Part shown: one piece after another, positions 1 through 6,073 of the stretch
How the letters are laid out: each line of letters opens with the position of its first letter
Numbering within the stretch: the stretch's first letter is position 1
Assembly (NCBI GenBank): GCA_005792225.1
Contig: SXSP01000190.1
Span: 1 to 14,121 of the forward strand
Reading direction: 5' to 3'
Length of the DNA stretch: 14,121 bases
From: Bdellovibrionales bacterium
GTDB taxonomy: Bacteria > Bdellovibrionota > Bdellovibrionia > Bdellovibrionales > JAMPXM01
Made by a program: the position numbers and the translations under genes
Notes under the pieces: model-generated
The model's input: only the letters and a program-made list of their open reading frames with translations
Told to the model about the DNA's origin: nothing
The model's database searches: none

Positions 1-1
1 C

Positions 2-151
2 CCTGAATTCGCCAAGCGCGGAGCCGCGGAACTTCGCGAACAAGGACTCGAAGTCGAACTCTTCGAACTCGAAGGCGACGGCGGCCACCTCGACGGATTA
101 AATCTCATCGGCCAAGCTGGCGGGAGCATCCGTCGGTTCCTTGAGAGCTGA
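2..151 (+). CDS. C-terminal fragment of a probable alpha/beta hydrolase (5' end outside window)
   Basis: An open frame enters from the left edge and stops with TGA at 149-151, giving the last 49 residues of a protein. The visible part has the form of the last alpha/beta layer of a serine hydrolase: an AAELREQG helix, a VELFELEG strand, then a GDGGHLDG loop whose His would be the catalytic histidine, and a final helix ending IRRFLES. Family knowledge: esterases and dipeptidyl-peptidase-like hydrolases end with strand, GGH loop and a short helix. The nucleophile and acid lie outside the window, so substrate and class cannot be judged. It is followed after 44 bp by the outer-membrane protein gene on the same strand, so co-transcription is possible. 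Confidence 0.6.
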   Translation, partial: PEFAKRGAAELREQGLEVELFELEGDGGHLDGLNLIGQAGGSIRRFLES

Positions 152-195
152 ATAGAGCGCTTGCTTTTTCGGGGTCGTATTTTTAGAGTCGCTCA

Positions 196-864
196 ATGTG
201 TATTCGGTTGGTTCGGGCTGCAGCATTGGCTCTATCTTCGGTGTTGTTTTTGGGTACGTTTTTGGGAGTCACGAGTGCGCACGCAGTCGAGATCTCCGCT
301 TACGAAATCCGCTCTCCTTTGGGAGTGACCCTCGTTAAGCCGAGTGACCTCAACTCCTCCCAACCCGGAACCTTGCAGATCGGTTTCGCGAACAATTTCG
401 GCGCCGATGCTCTCGTTGATATCGAATCCTACGGGGTTGGGCTGCGCTTTGATTCCATCTCCGCGACCCGCGAAGACGGTGCCTTCAAGTACGGCGACAA
501 GATCGAAGTCGCGTCGCGCGTTTTCTCGCTCGTCGCACGCAAGCGTTGGGCGATCGATGATTGGCGCTACCTCGCCGCCATCGGAACCGTCGGCGTGTAC
601 AATCCGAGTGTCGTCAACCGACGCGCCGTCGGAGTCCCTTGGGTGCAGTACACATCGAAGGATACGAAAGCGTTTTCCGTCGGCGCCGAAGGCGGATGGA
701 CGTGGGATCCCTTTCTCGTCGCCCTTGAAGCCGGATACCAATACCTCGTCATGAAGAGTCTTGAAACCGACAAGGGCACACCGCTCCTGAACGGAGCCGG
801 TGCCCCCGTCAACGTCGACTTCAGCGGACCTTACCTGAAGGTGATCCTCGGCCTCCGGTTCTGA
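196..864 (+). CDS. Secreted outer-membrane beta-barrel protein, unknown function
   Basis: The 222-residue protein starts with a clear Sec signal peptide: Arg residues at 4 and 7, a hydrophobic core at about 8-26, and an AHA cleavage site after residue 30. The mature part of about 192 residues alternates polar and hydrophobic residues, is rich in Gly, Tyr and Trp, and ends in YLKVILGLRF. A terminal aromatic Phe is the BAM recognition signal of outer-membrane barrels, and the length suits an eight-stranded barrel. I do not recognise a specific family. The ATG at 196 has no strong Shine-Dalgarno. An in-frame GTG at 241 would remove the basic start of the signal peptide, so 196 is preferred. The stop codon (862-864) runs into a perfect palindrome, and the ABC exporter genes begin 65 bp further on. 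Confidence 0.75.
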   Translation: MCIRLVRAAALALSSVLFLGTFLGVTSAHAVEISAYEIRSPLGVTLVKPSDLNSSQPGTLQIGFANNFGADALVDIESYGVGLRFDSISATREDGAFKYGDKIEVASRVFSLVARKRWAIDDWRYLAAIGTVGVYNPSVVNRRAVGVPWVQYTSKDTKAFSVGAEGGWTWDPFLVALEAGYQYLVMKSLETDKGTPLLNGAGAPVNVDFSGPYLKVILGLRF

Positions 865-900
865 AGGTACGCCGTACCGCTTGCGGTACGGCGTACCTTC
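863..900. repeat. Perfect 18-bp inverted repeat made of two smaller palindromes (hairpin, operator or terminator)
   Basis: Bases 863-880 are the exact reverse complement of 883-900, with only TT between. Each arm also contains a GGTAC-NNN-GTACC element (866-878 and 885-897). The site could form one long hairpin, a cruciform, or two dyads centred 19 bp apart. It starts inside the stop codon of the barrel gene and lies 29 bp before the ABC ATPase start. The next bases (TGCTTGCCACC) give no good U-tract, so a classical intrinsic terminator is only partly supported. A double operator for a dimeric regulator, or an mRNA-stabilising hairpin, fits equally well. Confidence 0.7.
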
Positions 901-920
901 TGCTTGCCACCCCGCTTCCA

Positions 921-927
921 AAGGGAG
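921..927 (+). promoter_or_regulatory. Unusually close Shine-Dalgarno for the ABC ATPase
   Basis: AAGGGAG lies only two bases before the ATG at 930. Normal spacing is about 5-9 bases, so initiation may be inefficient. No later in-frame start keeps the conserved N-terminal strand of the ATPase, so ATG 930 is retained. Confidence 0.45.
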
Positions 928-929
928 TT

Positions 930-1943
930 ATGGATTACGCAATTGAAACAAATGGTCTCACTCGCGTTTATGAGACGTACAAGAAGCCGGAGGGGGTTTG
1001 GAACTCGATCCGGGGATTTTGGGATCGTCAGTACGAGCGCAAAGTTGCGCTCAATCCGACGGACCTCAAGATCGAAGGCGGACAGATTATCGGCCTCGTG
1101 GGTGGAAACGGCGCGGGCAAGACGACTCTCCTGAAACTTCTCTCGGGTTTGATTTATCCTTCCGGCGGCGAGGCGAAAGTTTTGGGCTCGAGTCCGTGGT
1201 CGCGTGATCGGAATTTTCTCCGCCGCATCAGCATTCTGCTCGGCCAGAAGAATCAGCTTTGGTGGGATATCCCGGCGGCCGATAGCTACGAACTTCTCAC
1301 GCGAATTTACGATCTCGAACCGATCGCGGCGAAGAAGCGGGTGATGGATCTCGCCGAACTCCTTCAGTGTCGCGAACTTTTGCAGGTACAACTCCGCAGA
1401 TTGTCGCTGGGCGAGAGAATGAAGATGGAGATCATCGGGAGTCTCCTCCACCAACCGGCGGTGCTCTTTCTCGATGAACCGACGATCGGTCTTGATATCG
1501 TCGCGCAAACAAATATTCGCGAGTTCCTCGCGGAGTACGTGAAGCGCGAACGCCCCACGGTGATTCTCACGAGTCACTACATGGATGATATCTCGATGCT
1601 CTCGGATCGACTGCTCCTGATCAGCAAGGGCTCGATCGTCTACGACGGCACGGTGAACGGCTTCATGTCGAAGACCGAACGGATGCAGAAACTCTCGGTG
1701 AAGCTTCTCAAACCGCCGGAAAAAGAAATCGTCTTGAGCGAGCGGCTCACGATTCCCGCGGGAGCCGAGGGTCTGTCGGTGGAACTTCCATCGCAGGAGA
1801 TGGGCAGTCTCCTTCACCGCTTGATGACGATTTCTCCGGTTGAACAATTGAAGATCGAAGAGGCGAACTTTGAAGATGTCATTCGTCAGTTTTTGGAAAC
1901 GGAATCTCGGAGGCGCCAGGCTCGCCATCCTTTCCCAACTTGA
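930..1943 (+). CDS. ABC exporter ATP-binding protein (COG4586-type)
   Basis: This 337-residue cytoplasmic ATPase powers the two membrane subunits encoded next. Visible motifs, in order: Walker A GGNGAGKTT (58-66), a Q-loop near LLGQKNQ (103-109), ABC signature LSLGER (158-163), Walker B VLFLDEP (178-184), D-loop GLD (187-189) and H-loop His216 in TSH. The N-terminal insert before Walker A (about 16-40, with WNSIRGFWDRQ) and the DIVAQ sequence after the D-loop are typical of the uncharacterised COG4586 ATPases that pair with COG4587 and COG3694 permeases. A C-terminal region of about 250-325 follows the nucleotide-binding domain. The last residues (about 324-337) are read through the start of the permease gene and look unconserved. 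The transported substrate is unknown. All catalytic residues are intact. Confidence 0.93.
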   Translation: MDYAIETNGLTRVYETYKKPEGVWNSIRGFWDRQYERKVALNPTDLKIEGGQIIGLVGGNGAGKTTLLKLLSGLIYPSGGEAKVLGSSPWSRDRNFLRRISILLGQKNQLWWDIPAADSYELLTRIYDLEPIAAKKRVMDLAELLQCRELLQVQLRRLSLGERMKMEIIGSLLHQPAVLFLDEPTIGLDIVAQTNIREFLAEYVKRERPTVILTSHYMDDISMLSDRLLLISKGSIVYDGTVNGFMSKTERMQKLSVKLLKPPEKEIVLSERLTIPAGAEGLSVELPSQEMGSLLHRLMTISPVEQLKIEEANFEDVIRQFLETESRRRQARHPFPT

Positions 1944-2688
1944 ATATCGCTTCAATCTCGCGACTGATGCCGTGATCCAACCGATTCTCACGGCGGGAAT
2001 CGAAGTCGCGCTGTGGACGGCGATTTTTGCGGGCTCCGGTCAGGCGACGATCGGATCGTATCCGCGCGAGTCGTATTTGGCTTACGCACTCTGGGCGGCG
2101 TTTTTCGCGCGCATTTCTTCAAATTGGATGTATGAGTTCCGCATGATCGAGGAGATCGACACCGGCTCCGTCAACAGCGTTCTCGCGAGGCCCATCTCGT
2201 TCTACGAGTACTATCTCTCGCAGTTCTTGGGTTATAAGGTGATCACGTCGTTGATTTCGCTCACGGTCCCGTTCATTCTTACTCTCTTCATCGGCGTTTC
2301 TACTTATCACTCGCGCTTTCCCGCGGCGCTTCTTCTCGTCTTTTTTTATTTAGTCTTGGTTCATACGGTGAGTTTCTCGATCGCTTCGTTCGCGTTCTTC
2401 TTCAACCGGATTCATTCGCTCACGATGGCAAAGAACATCGCGCTCTGGCTTCTGATGGGAGAACTCTTTCCGCTGGATCTCATTCCGGAGCCTTACCGGT
2501 CGTGGGTGATTCATCTTCCCTTCTCGAGTGGAGTTTACATTCCCGTCGGATACCTCACGGGCCGTTTGGGTCATGCGGATCTCTTGAAAGCTTTTGTTTC
2601 GGTGGCGCTCGGCCTCCTTGTCTTAGCTCCAGCTTCAAGCGCGCTCTGGCTCGCGGGACGAAAGCGCTACAGCGGAACGGGAGCTTAA
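1870..2688 (+). CDS. ABC-2 type permease, first subunit (COG4587-like)
   Basis: This is an integral membrane protein of about 270 residues. The N-terminus carries a LEYRFNLATD motif before the first membrane segment, as in ABC-2/DUF990-type permeases, and about six hydrophobic segments follow. The conserved cytoplasmic loop after the second segment reads IDTGSVNSVLARPIS, the coupling region expected to contact the ATPase. The start is uncertain. A TTG at 1870 has GAAGAGG (1857-1863) six bases upstream, while ATG 1876 has the same element 12 bases away. Both lie inside the ATPase gene, giving a 68-74 bp same-strand overlap and probably translational coupling. A GTG at 1972 would remove the conserved YR motif and is unlikely. 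Confidence 0.88.
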   Translation: MKMSFVSFWKRNLGGARLAILSQLEYRFNLATDAVIQPILTAGIEVALWTAIFAGSGQATIGSYPRESYLAYALWAAFFARISSNWMYEFRMIEEIDTGSVNSVLARPISFYEYYLSQFLGYKVITSLISLTVPFILTLFIGVSTYHSRFPAALLLVFFYLVLVHTVSFSIASFAFFFNRIHSLTMAKNIALWLLMGELFPLDLIPEPYRSWVIHLPFSSGVYIPVGYLTGRLGHADLLKAFVSVALGLLVLAPASSALWLAGRKRYSGTGA

Positions 2689-2689
2689 G

Positions 2690-3478
2690 ATGCGCAAATA
2701 CATGAACATCCTCTACGGATTCTTCAAAGCGAGCGCGATTGCGGATCTCGAATACCGTCTCAATATCGTGATGAAAGTCGTCACTGACATCATTTGGTAC
2801 CTGGCACAGGTTTCGGTTTTCGAGGTCATTTTTCGAAACGTCGATCAGGTCGGCGGGTGGAACCTTCACTCCGCTCGTGTTTTCATCGCCGCTCTCTTCG
2901 TGGTCGATTCAATCTGGATGCTGCTTTTTTCCGAGAACCTCGATCGCCTCTCCGACAAGGTCAGACGCGGGGAGCTTGATCTTCTTCTCTCTAAACCCGT
3001 GAACTCGCAGTTCATGATGAGTTTTCAGCGGCTGAGTACACCCTATCTCATCAATATCCTGATCACGATCGGCTACTTAAACTGGGCGTTCTTCTCGCTC
3101 CCTGAACCGCCGAGTGGATGGCGTCTGTTGATGCTCATCGTCCTCGTTCCGTGTTCGCTCATGATTACTTACGGAATGCGGTTTTTCTTTTCCGCGGCGG
3201 CGCTCATCTTCGCCCGCGCCGAGAACATCAATTACATTTGGTGGCAATTCTATCGACTGGGGATGCGACCCGATGCGCTCTATCCACCGTGGCTTCGGTA
3301 CATCGTGCTCACGGTCATCCCGGTGGGTTTTCTCGCGAGCGTTCCCGCGCGTCTCATACTCGGATCAAACGAATGGGGATTCATCGTGGCCGCGATTGGG
3401 CTTGGAGCCTTTATGGTTTGGGTTTCGACTCGGTTTTGGGCATTCGCACTAAAGCGTTACTCCTCCGCGAGTAGTTGA
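2690..3478 (+). CDS. ABC-2 type permease, second subunit (COG3694-like)
   Basis: This 262-residue membrane protein begins one base after the stop of the first permease, with GGGAG at 2679-2683, six bases before the ATG. It has the same architecture as its partner: an N-terminal LEYRLNIVMK motif, about six membrane segments, and the loop VRRGELDLLLSKPVNSQF (about 90-107), the typical 'GELD.LL.KP' signature of this permease family. With the ATPase and first permease it should form a heterodimeric exporter (one ATPase dimer, two different membrane subunits) in the inner membrane. The substrate is not known for most relatives. The last 68 bp overlap the 3' end of the convergent MprF-like gene. 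Confidence 0.9.
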   Translation: MRKYMNILYGFFKASAIADLEYRLNIVMKVVTDIIWYLAQVSVFEVIFRNVDQVGGWNLHSARVFIAALFVVDSIWMLLFSENLDRLSDKVRRGELDLLLSKPVNSQFMMSFQRLSTPYLINILITIGYLNWAFFSLPEPPSGWRLLMLIVLVPCSLMITYGMRFFFSAAALIFARAENINYIWWQFYRLGMRPDALYPPWLRYIVLTVIPVGFLASVPARLILGSNEWGFIVAAIGLGAFMVWVSTRFWAFALKRYSSASS

Positions 3479-4394
3479 GGAGTTCGTGGCCCGCGACCGT
3501 GACCGTTGCGACCGAAAGCGGAAGCACATAGTAGATCAGGCGGAACATCAAGAGACTCGCGAGAATTGCCGCCTCGTCCTGGGCACCCGACGGCAGCATG
3601 TAGATCAAGACGGATTCGAACACGCCGAGACCGCCCGGCACGTTGCTCGCAAGCCCCAAAATCAGAGCGAGTAAGAAAGCCGCCAGATATTCTGGAAAAG
3701 AAATCTGAACCGGAAGTAACACGTACAAAACCGACGAAGCGACGATCCAATCGAGGGACGCGATTCCCGCCTGCGCGAGGCGAACGCGCCAGTTCGGGAG
3801 AACAAACTTTTTTCCAAGGAACGTGAACTCACTCCATCTCTTTCGACCTAATCCCAAGTAGCACGAGACCAAAAAGGCGAGAAGCCCCCCGAAGCCGTGA
3901 ATGAGATGAGGTGTCATCCACGCGGCCGGCGCTTGCGGTGGATCGAAGAGAAAGAGGACTCCTCCCAGAGAAGCAAAGCCCAACCAGAATGTCACAGCCG
4001 AGAAGAGAATGAGTTTTCCGACTTCAAAGGAAGTGAGACCCAGATCAACATAAAAACGGAGTCGTAAACCAGCGCCGCCTAAAAAGCCGAGGTTGTTCGC
4101 AAACGTGAAACCTAAAAAACTCGTGAGCATCGCTCGTGGAACCGAAACCGATTTTTGGATGTAATGAAGCCCTAAGAGGTCATAGCCCATCAGAACAAAG
4201 TAGCTGAGTGCTGTCAGCGCCAAAGCGGATGCGATTTGATCAAAGGAGCGTTTGCGGAATTCCGCGAGTATCTCGTCAAAGCTGTGACCGGCAAAAGCGT
4301 TATGTAGCGCGTAGGCCGCCGCCGCGAAGATCGCGAGGCCCGCAAGCGTTGTGATCCATTTTTGCCGTTCACTTTGAGAATTCATCTGACTCAT
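3411..4394 (-). CDS. MprF-type flippase-domain membrane protein (UPF0104 / lysylphosphatidylglycerol synthase TM region)
   Basis: This 327-residue protein has about eight hydrophobic segments. Key family signatures are FANNLGFLGGAGLRLRFY (about 98-115) and SNVPGGLGVFE (250-260). These match the '...GG..R.R.Y' and 'S.vPGGlGvfE' motifs of the N-terminal flippase half of MprF. The cytoplasmic lysyl-transferase domain of full MprF is absent, so it probably moves or senses a lipid rather than making lysyl-PG. Family role: flipping of modified phospholipids in MprF; shorter homologues are mostly uncharacterised. ATG codons at 4394 and 4385 are both possible, and neither has a strong Shine-Dalgarno. 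The 3' end lies antisense to the last 68 bp of the permease gene, leaving no room for a terminator. Its location beside an exporter suggests envelope lipid traffic (inference). Confidence 0.88.
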   Translation of the reverse strand: MSQMNSQSERQKWITTLAGLAIFAAAAYALHNAFAGHSFDEILAEFRKRSFDQIASALALTALSYFVLMGYDLLGLHYIQKSVSVPRAMLTSFLGFTFANNLGFLGGAGLRLRFYVDLGLTSFEVGKLILFSAVTFWLGFASLGGVLFLFDPPQAPAAWMTPHLIHGFGGLLAFLVSCYLGLGRKRWSEFTFLGKKFVLPNWRVRLAQAGIASLDWIVASSVLYVLLPVQISFPEYLAAFLLALILGLASNVPGGLGVFESVLIYMLPSGAQDEAAILASLLMFRLIYYVLPLSVATVTVAGHELLNYSRRSNALVRMPKTESKPKP

Positions 4395-4552
4395 TCCGAG
4401 CCGAGTCTTTCAAAGCTCGACACTTCTTACAAGCTCGCGTTTCGTTTTGAGCAATGTCGCTCCGCAAACACGCCCTGGATCAGAATTTCGTACGGGATTC
4501 TTGAACTTCTGCGCGGCAATTTCCGATGTAATAGCAACTGGAGGCTCTCAAA
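4395..4552. promoter_or_regulatory. Divergent intergenic region (MprF-like / FliG-like)
   Basis: This 158-bp gap separates two divergent genes and must hold both promoters. On the + strand a TTGAAC (4501-4506) precedes TGTAAT (4527-4532), but the 20-bp spacer is too long for a standard sigma70 site, so this is only a weak suggestion. A good Shine-Dalgarno, TGGAGG (4539-4544), lies eight bases before the ATG at 4553. No confident promoter is seen for the - strand gene. Confidence 0.3.
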
Positions 4553-5263
4553 ATGGGGATGCTTGATCGCTACCGCAAATCGGGTGGATTCATTCAGCTT
4601 GTTATGTTGCTCGAAACCTGCGGGCCGGCGAAGCAAGAAAAATTTCTTGAACTCGTTCGCCAGGAGGCCCCGAATTGGGCCGACGAGATCAAGACCAAGA
4701 TGATCGACATCAACCGCGTTTATTCTTGGAACGACGAAGCTCTCGCGGAAATCGTGGGAACTCTCCAGGATCTTTGCCTAGCCGTCGCCATCCATGCGGC
4801 GGTGGAGCCGATGAAGTCGCGCTTACTCGGCATGCTGTCGCACGGGCGCAAACGCAAAATCGATGACCTTCTCGGTCGCACGCCGCCGACTCCGGCCGAA
4901 ATCTCGACCATGCACATGAAGATCGTCGAGACCGTGCGGAAGATGGCGAATGATGGATTCCTACGCTTCGATAAGGTCGATCCGACCCTCATTATCGAAG
5001 ATGATATTGAAGACAAACTCGATAAAATCTCTTTAACTGAAACCTCGTCTTCATCGATGTTCACGATTGAATACGAAGGTGGAGCCGAACACAGCGAAAA
5101 ACACGACGCACCGGCCGCGAACGATGGCACGAGCGAAGCGCGCCTCGCCGAAATCAGCCAGCTGAGGAAGAAACTTGCCGACGCGAGCAAAGAGGTGGCC
5201 GTTCTCCGCCACGAACTCAGCATCGCGCGCGGTAAGCTCGAACAGATCAAAAAAATCGCTTAA
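4553..5263 (+). CDS. FliG-like protein: middle/C-terminal-type domains plus coiled-coil tail, no FliG N-domain
   Basis: This 236-residue soluble protein aligns by eye with flagellar motor switch protein FliG. Residues 14-75 (LVMLLETCGPAKQEKFLELV... NWADEIKTKM... SWNDEALAEIV) resemble the ARM-M/ARM-C stretch 'LL..L....Q..IL..L...dp.lAe.I...m..f.d...l.d..l..ll'. Residues 76-140 resemble the FliG C-terminal torque helix bundle. The DD pair (104-105) sits where E. coli FliG has D288/D289; other charged positions differ (an AIHAA segment replaces ALKGA). The FliG N-domain that binds FliF is missing. An acidic, Ser-rich linker (about 148-195) leads to a heptad-like coiled coil (about 197-234). No other flagellar gene is nearby, so this is probably a paralogue used elsewhere. 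The start is set by TGGAGG eight bases upstream. Confidence 0.6.
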   Translation: MGMLDRYRKSGGFIQLVMLLETCGPAKQEKFLELVRQEAPNWADEIKTKMIDINRVYSWNDEALAEIVGTLQDLCLAVAIHAAVEPMKSRLLGMLSHGRKRKIDDLLGRTPPTPAEISTMHMKIVETVRKMANDGFLRFDKVDPTLIIEDDIEDKLDKISLTETSSSSMFTIEYEGGAEHSEKHDAPAANDGTSEARLAEISQLRKKLADASKEVAVLRHELSIARGKLEQIKKIA

Positions 5264-6069
5264 GAGAGAATGGGTTTGGCGGGAACTCCGCCCCACGTCT
5301 CACCCGGCGGAATCTCGGTCTTCGGCATGACGACCGAGTTCGGCATCACTTTCGCGCCCGCGCCGATCGTCACTCCACCCATGATTGTCGCCTTGAGCCC
5401 GATCGTGGCCTTGTCGCCGATCTTCACGGGAGCGAGAACCAAGTAGCCACCCTGACCATAGTGCGCGACGATCGTGACCGATCCACCGATCGTCACCTTC
5501 TCACCCATTTCGATCATTGAAGGATCAGAGATGTTCGTCGTGTTGATCGCGGTTCCCGCACCGATCTTCATCCCCATCATCTTGTAGAAGAGAATGTTGA
5601 AGGGGCTCGGCGTGATGAATTCAAGAAAGGTGTAACGAATTAAGTAAAGGGCGGCGTTGTGGATATACCAACGAATCGCCTCAAGCGAATAATACGGCCC
5701 CCGCCAAGGCTTTAGATTTGCGCGCGCGCAGAAGTTCACTAGCGGCACGATGAAGACCATCGAAAATCCATACGCGTAGAAGCCAGCCGCGAGACCAAAT
5801 CCGAGAATGAAATAGCGGAGAACCGGCGTTTGAGCTTGGGATGCGACCTGCAAGTACTCGAAAAGCGCAACTCCAGGAATGGCCGCCAAACCGATCATCG
5901 CGCAGCTCAAGAGATAGAGAGGCGTGATCAAAATCAAATGCATGAGATTCTTGAATCGGCGGAGGGTTGTTTCAAGGACTCCGCTCACGCCTCCGCGAGT
6001 GCTGGCCGTCGGATCGACATAGTCGCGCTTGGGAGTCGCGACTTCGAGATTGGTCTTTTTATCGCTCAT
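5260..6069 (-). CDS. Membrane-anchored left-handed beta-helix (hexapeptide) acyltransferase
   Basis: This 269-residue protein has two hydrophobic segments (about 44-68 and 84-112) followed by a left-handed beta-helix of hexapeptide repeats from about 168 to 245. Examples are IGAGTA, VTIGGS, VKIGDK, ATIGLK, VTIGAG. It ends with the GGVPAKPI signature (260-267) shared by acetyl/acyltransferases of the CysE/LacA/WcaF type. His203 in VAHYGQGG is a possible catalytic base. The family transfers acyl groups, usually acetyl, from CoA to sugars, lipids or peptides; the membrane anchor suggests an envelope substrate. It is the second gene of an operon and starts four bases after the S9-like lipoprotein gene. 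Its stop codon overlaps that of the convergent FliG-like gene within the palindromic CTTAAG (5259-5264). Confidence 0.82.
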   Translation of the reverse strand: MSDKKTNLEVATPKRDYVDPTASTRGGVSGVLETTLRRFKNLMHLILITPLYLLSCAMIGLAAIPGVALFEYLQVASQAQTPVLRYFILGFGLAAGFYAYGFSMVFIVPLVNFCARANLKPWRGPYYSLEAIRWYIHNAALYLIRYTFLEFITPSPFNILFYKMMGMKIGAGTAINTTNISDPSMIEMGEKVTIGGSVTIVAHYGQGGYLVLAPVKIGDKATIGLKATIMGGVTIGAGAKVMPNSVVMPKTEIPPGETWGGVPAKPILS

Positions 6070-6073
6070 AAGT

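Noticed and set aside
232..921. 229-codon open frame on the - strand
   Set aside because: Antisense to the outer-membrane protein gene, which has a signal peptide and terminal Phe; the shadow translation has neither and no family features.
831..1991. 386-codon open frame on the - strand
   Set aside because: It is antisense to the ABC ATPase, whose motifs are complete. The translation is rich in Arg, His and Glu with no recognisable domain, as expected for a shadow frame.
4720..5250. 176-codon open frame on the - strand
   Set aside because: Mirror of the FliG-like gene; Ser/Arg-rich and without a ribosome-binding site.
5247..5264. T-run on the - strand after the acyltransferase stop as an intrinsic terminator
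   Set aside because: The run of seven T is present but no stable hairpin precedes it, and the run is part of the Lys-Lys-Ile codons of the FliG-like gene.
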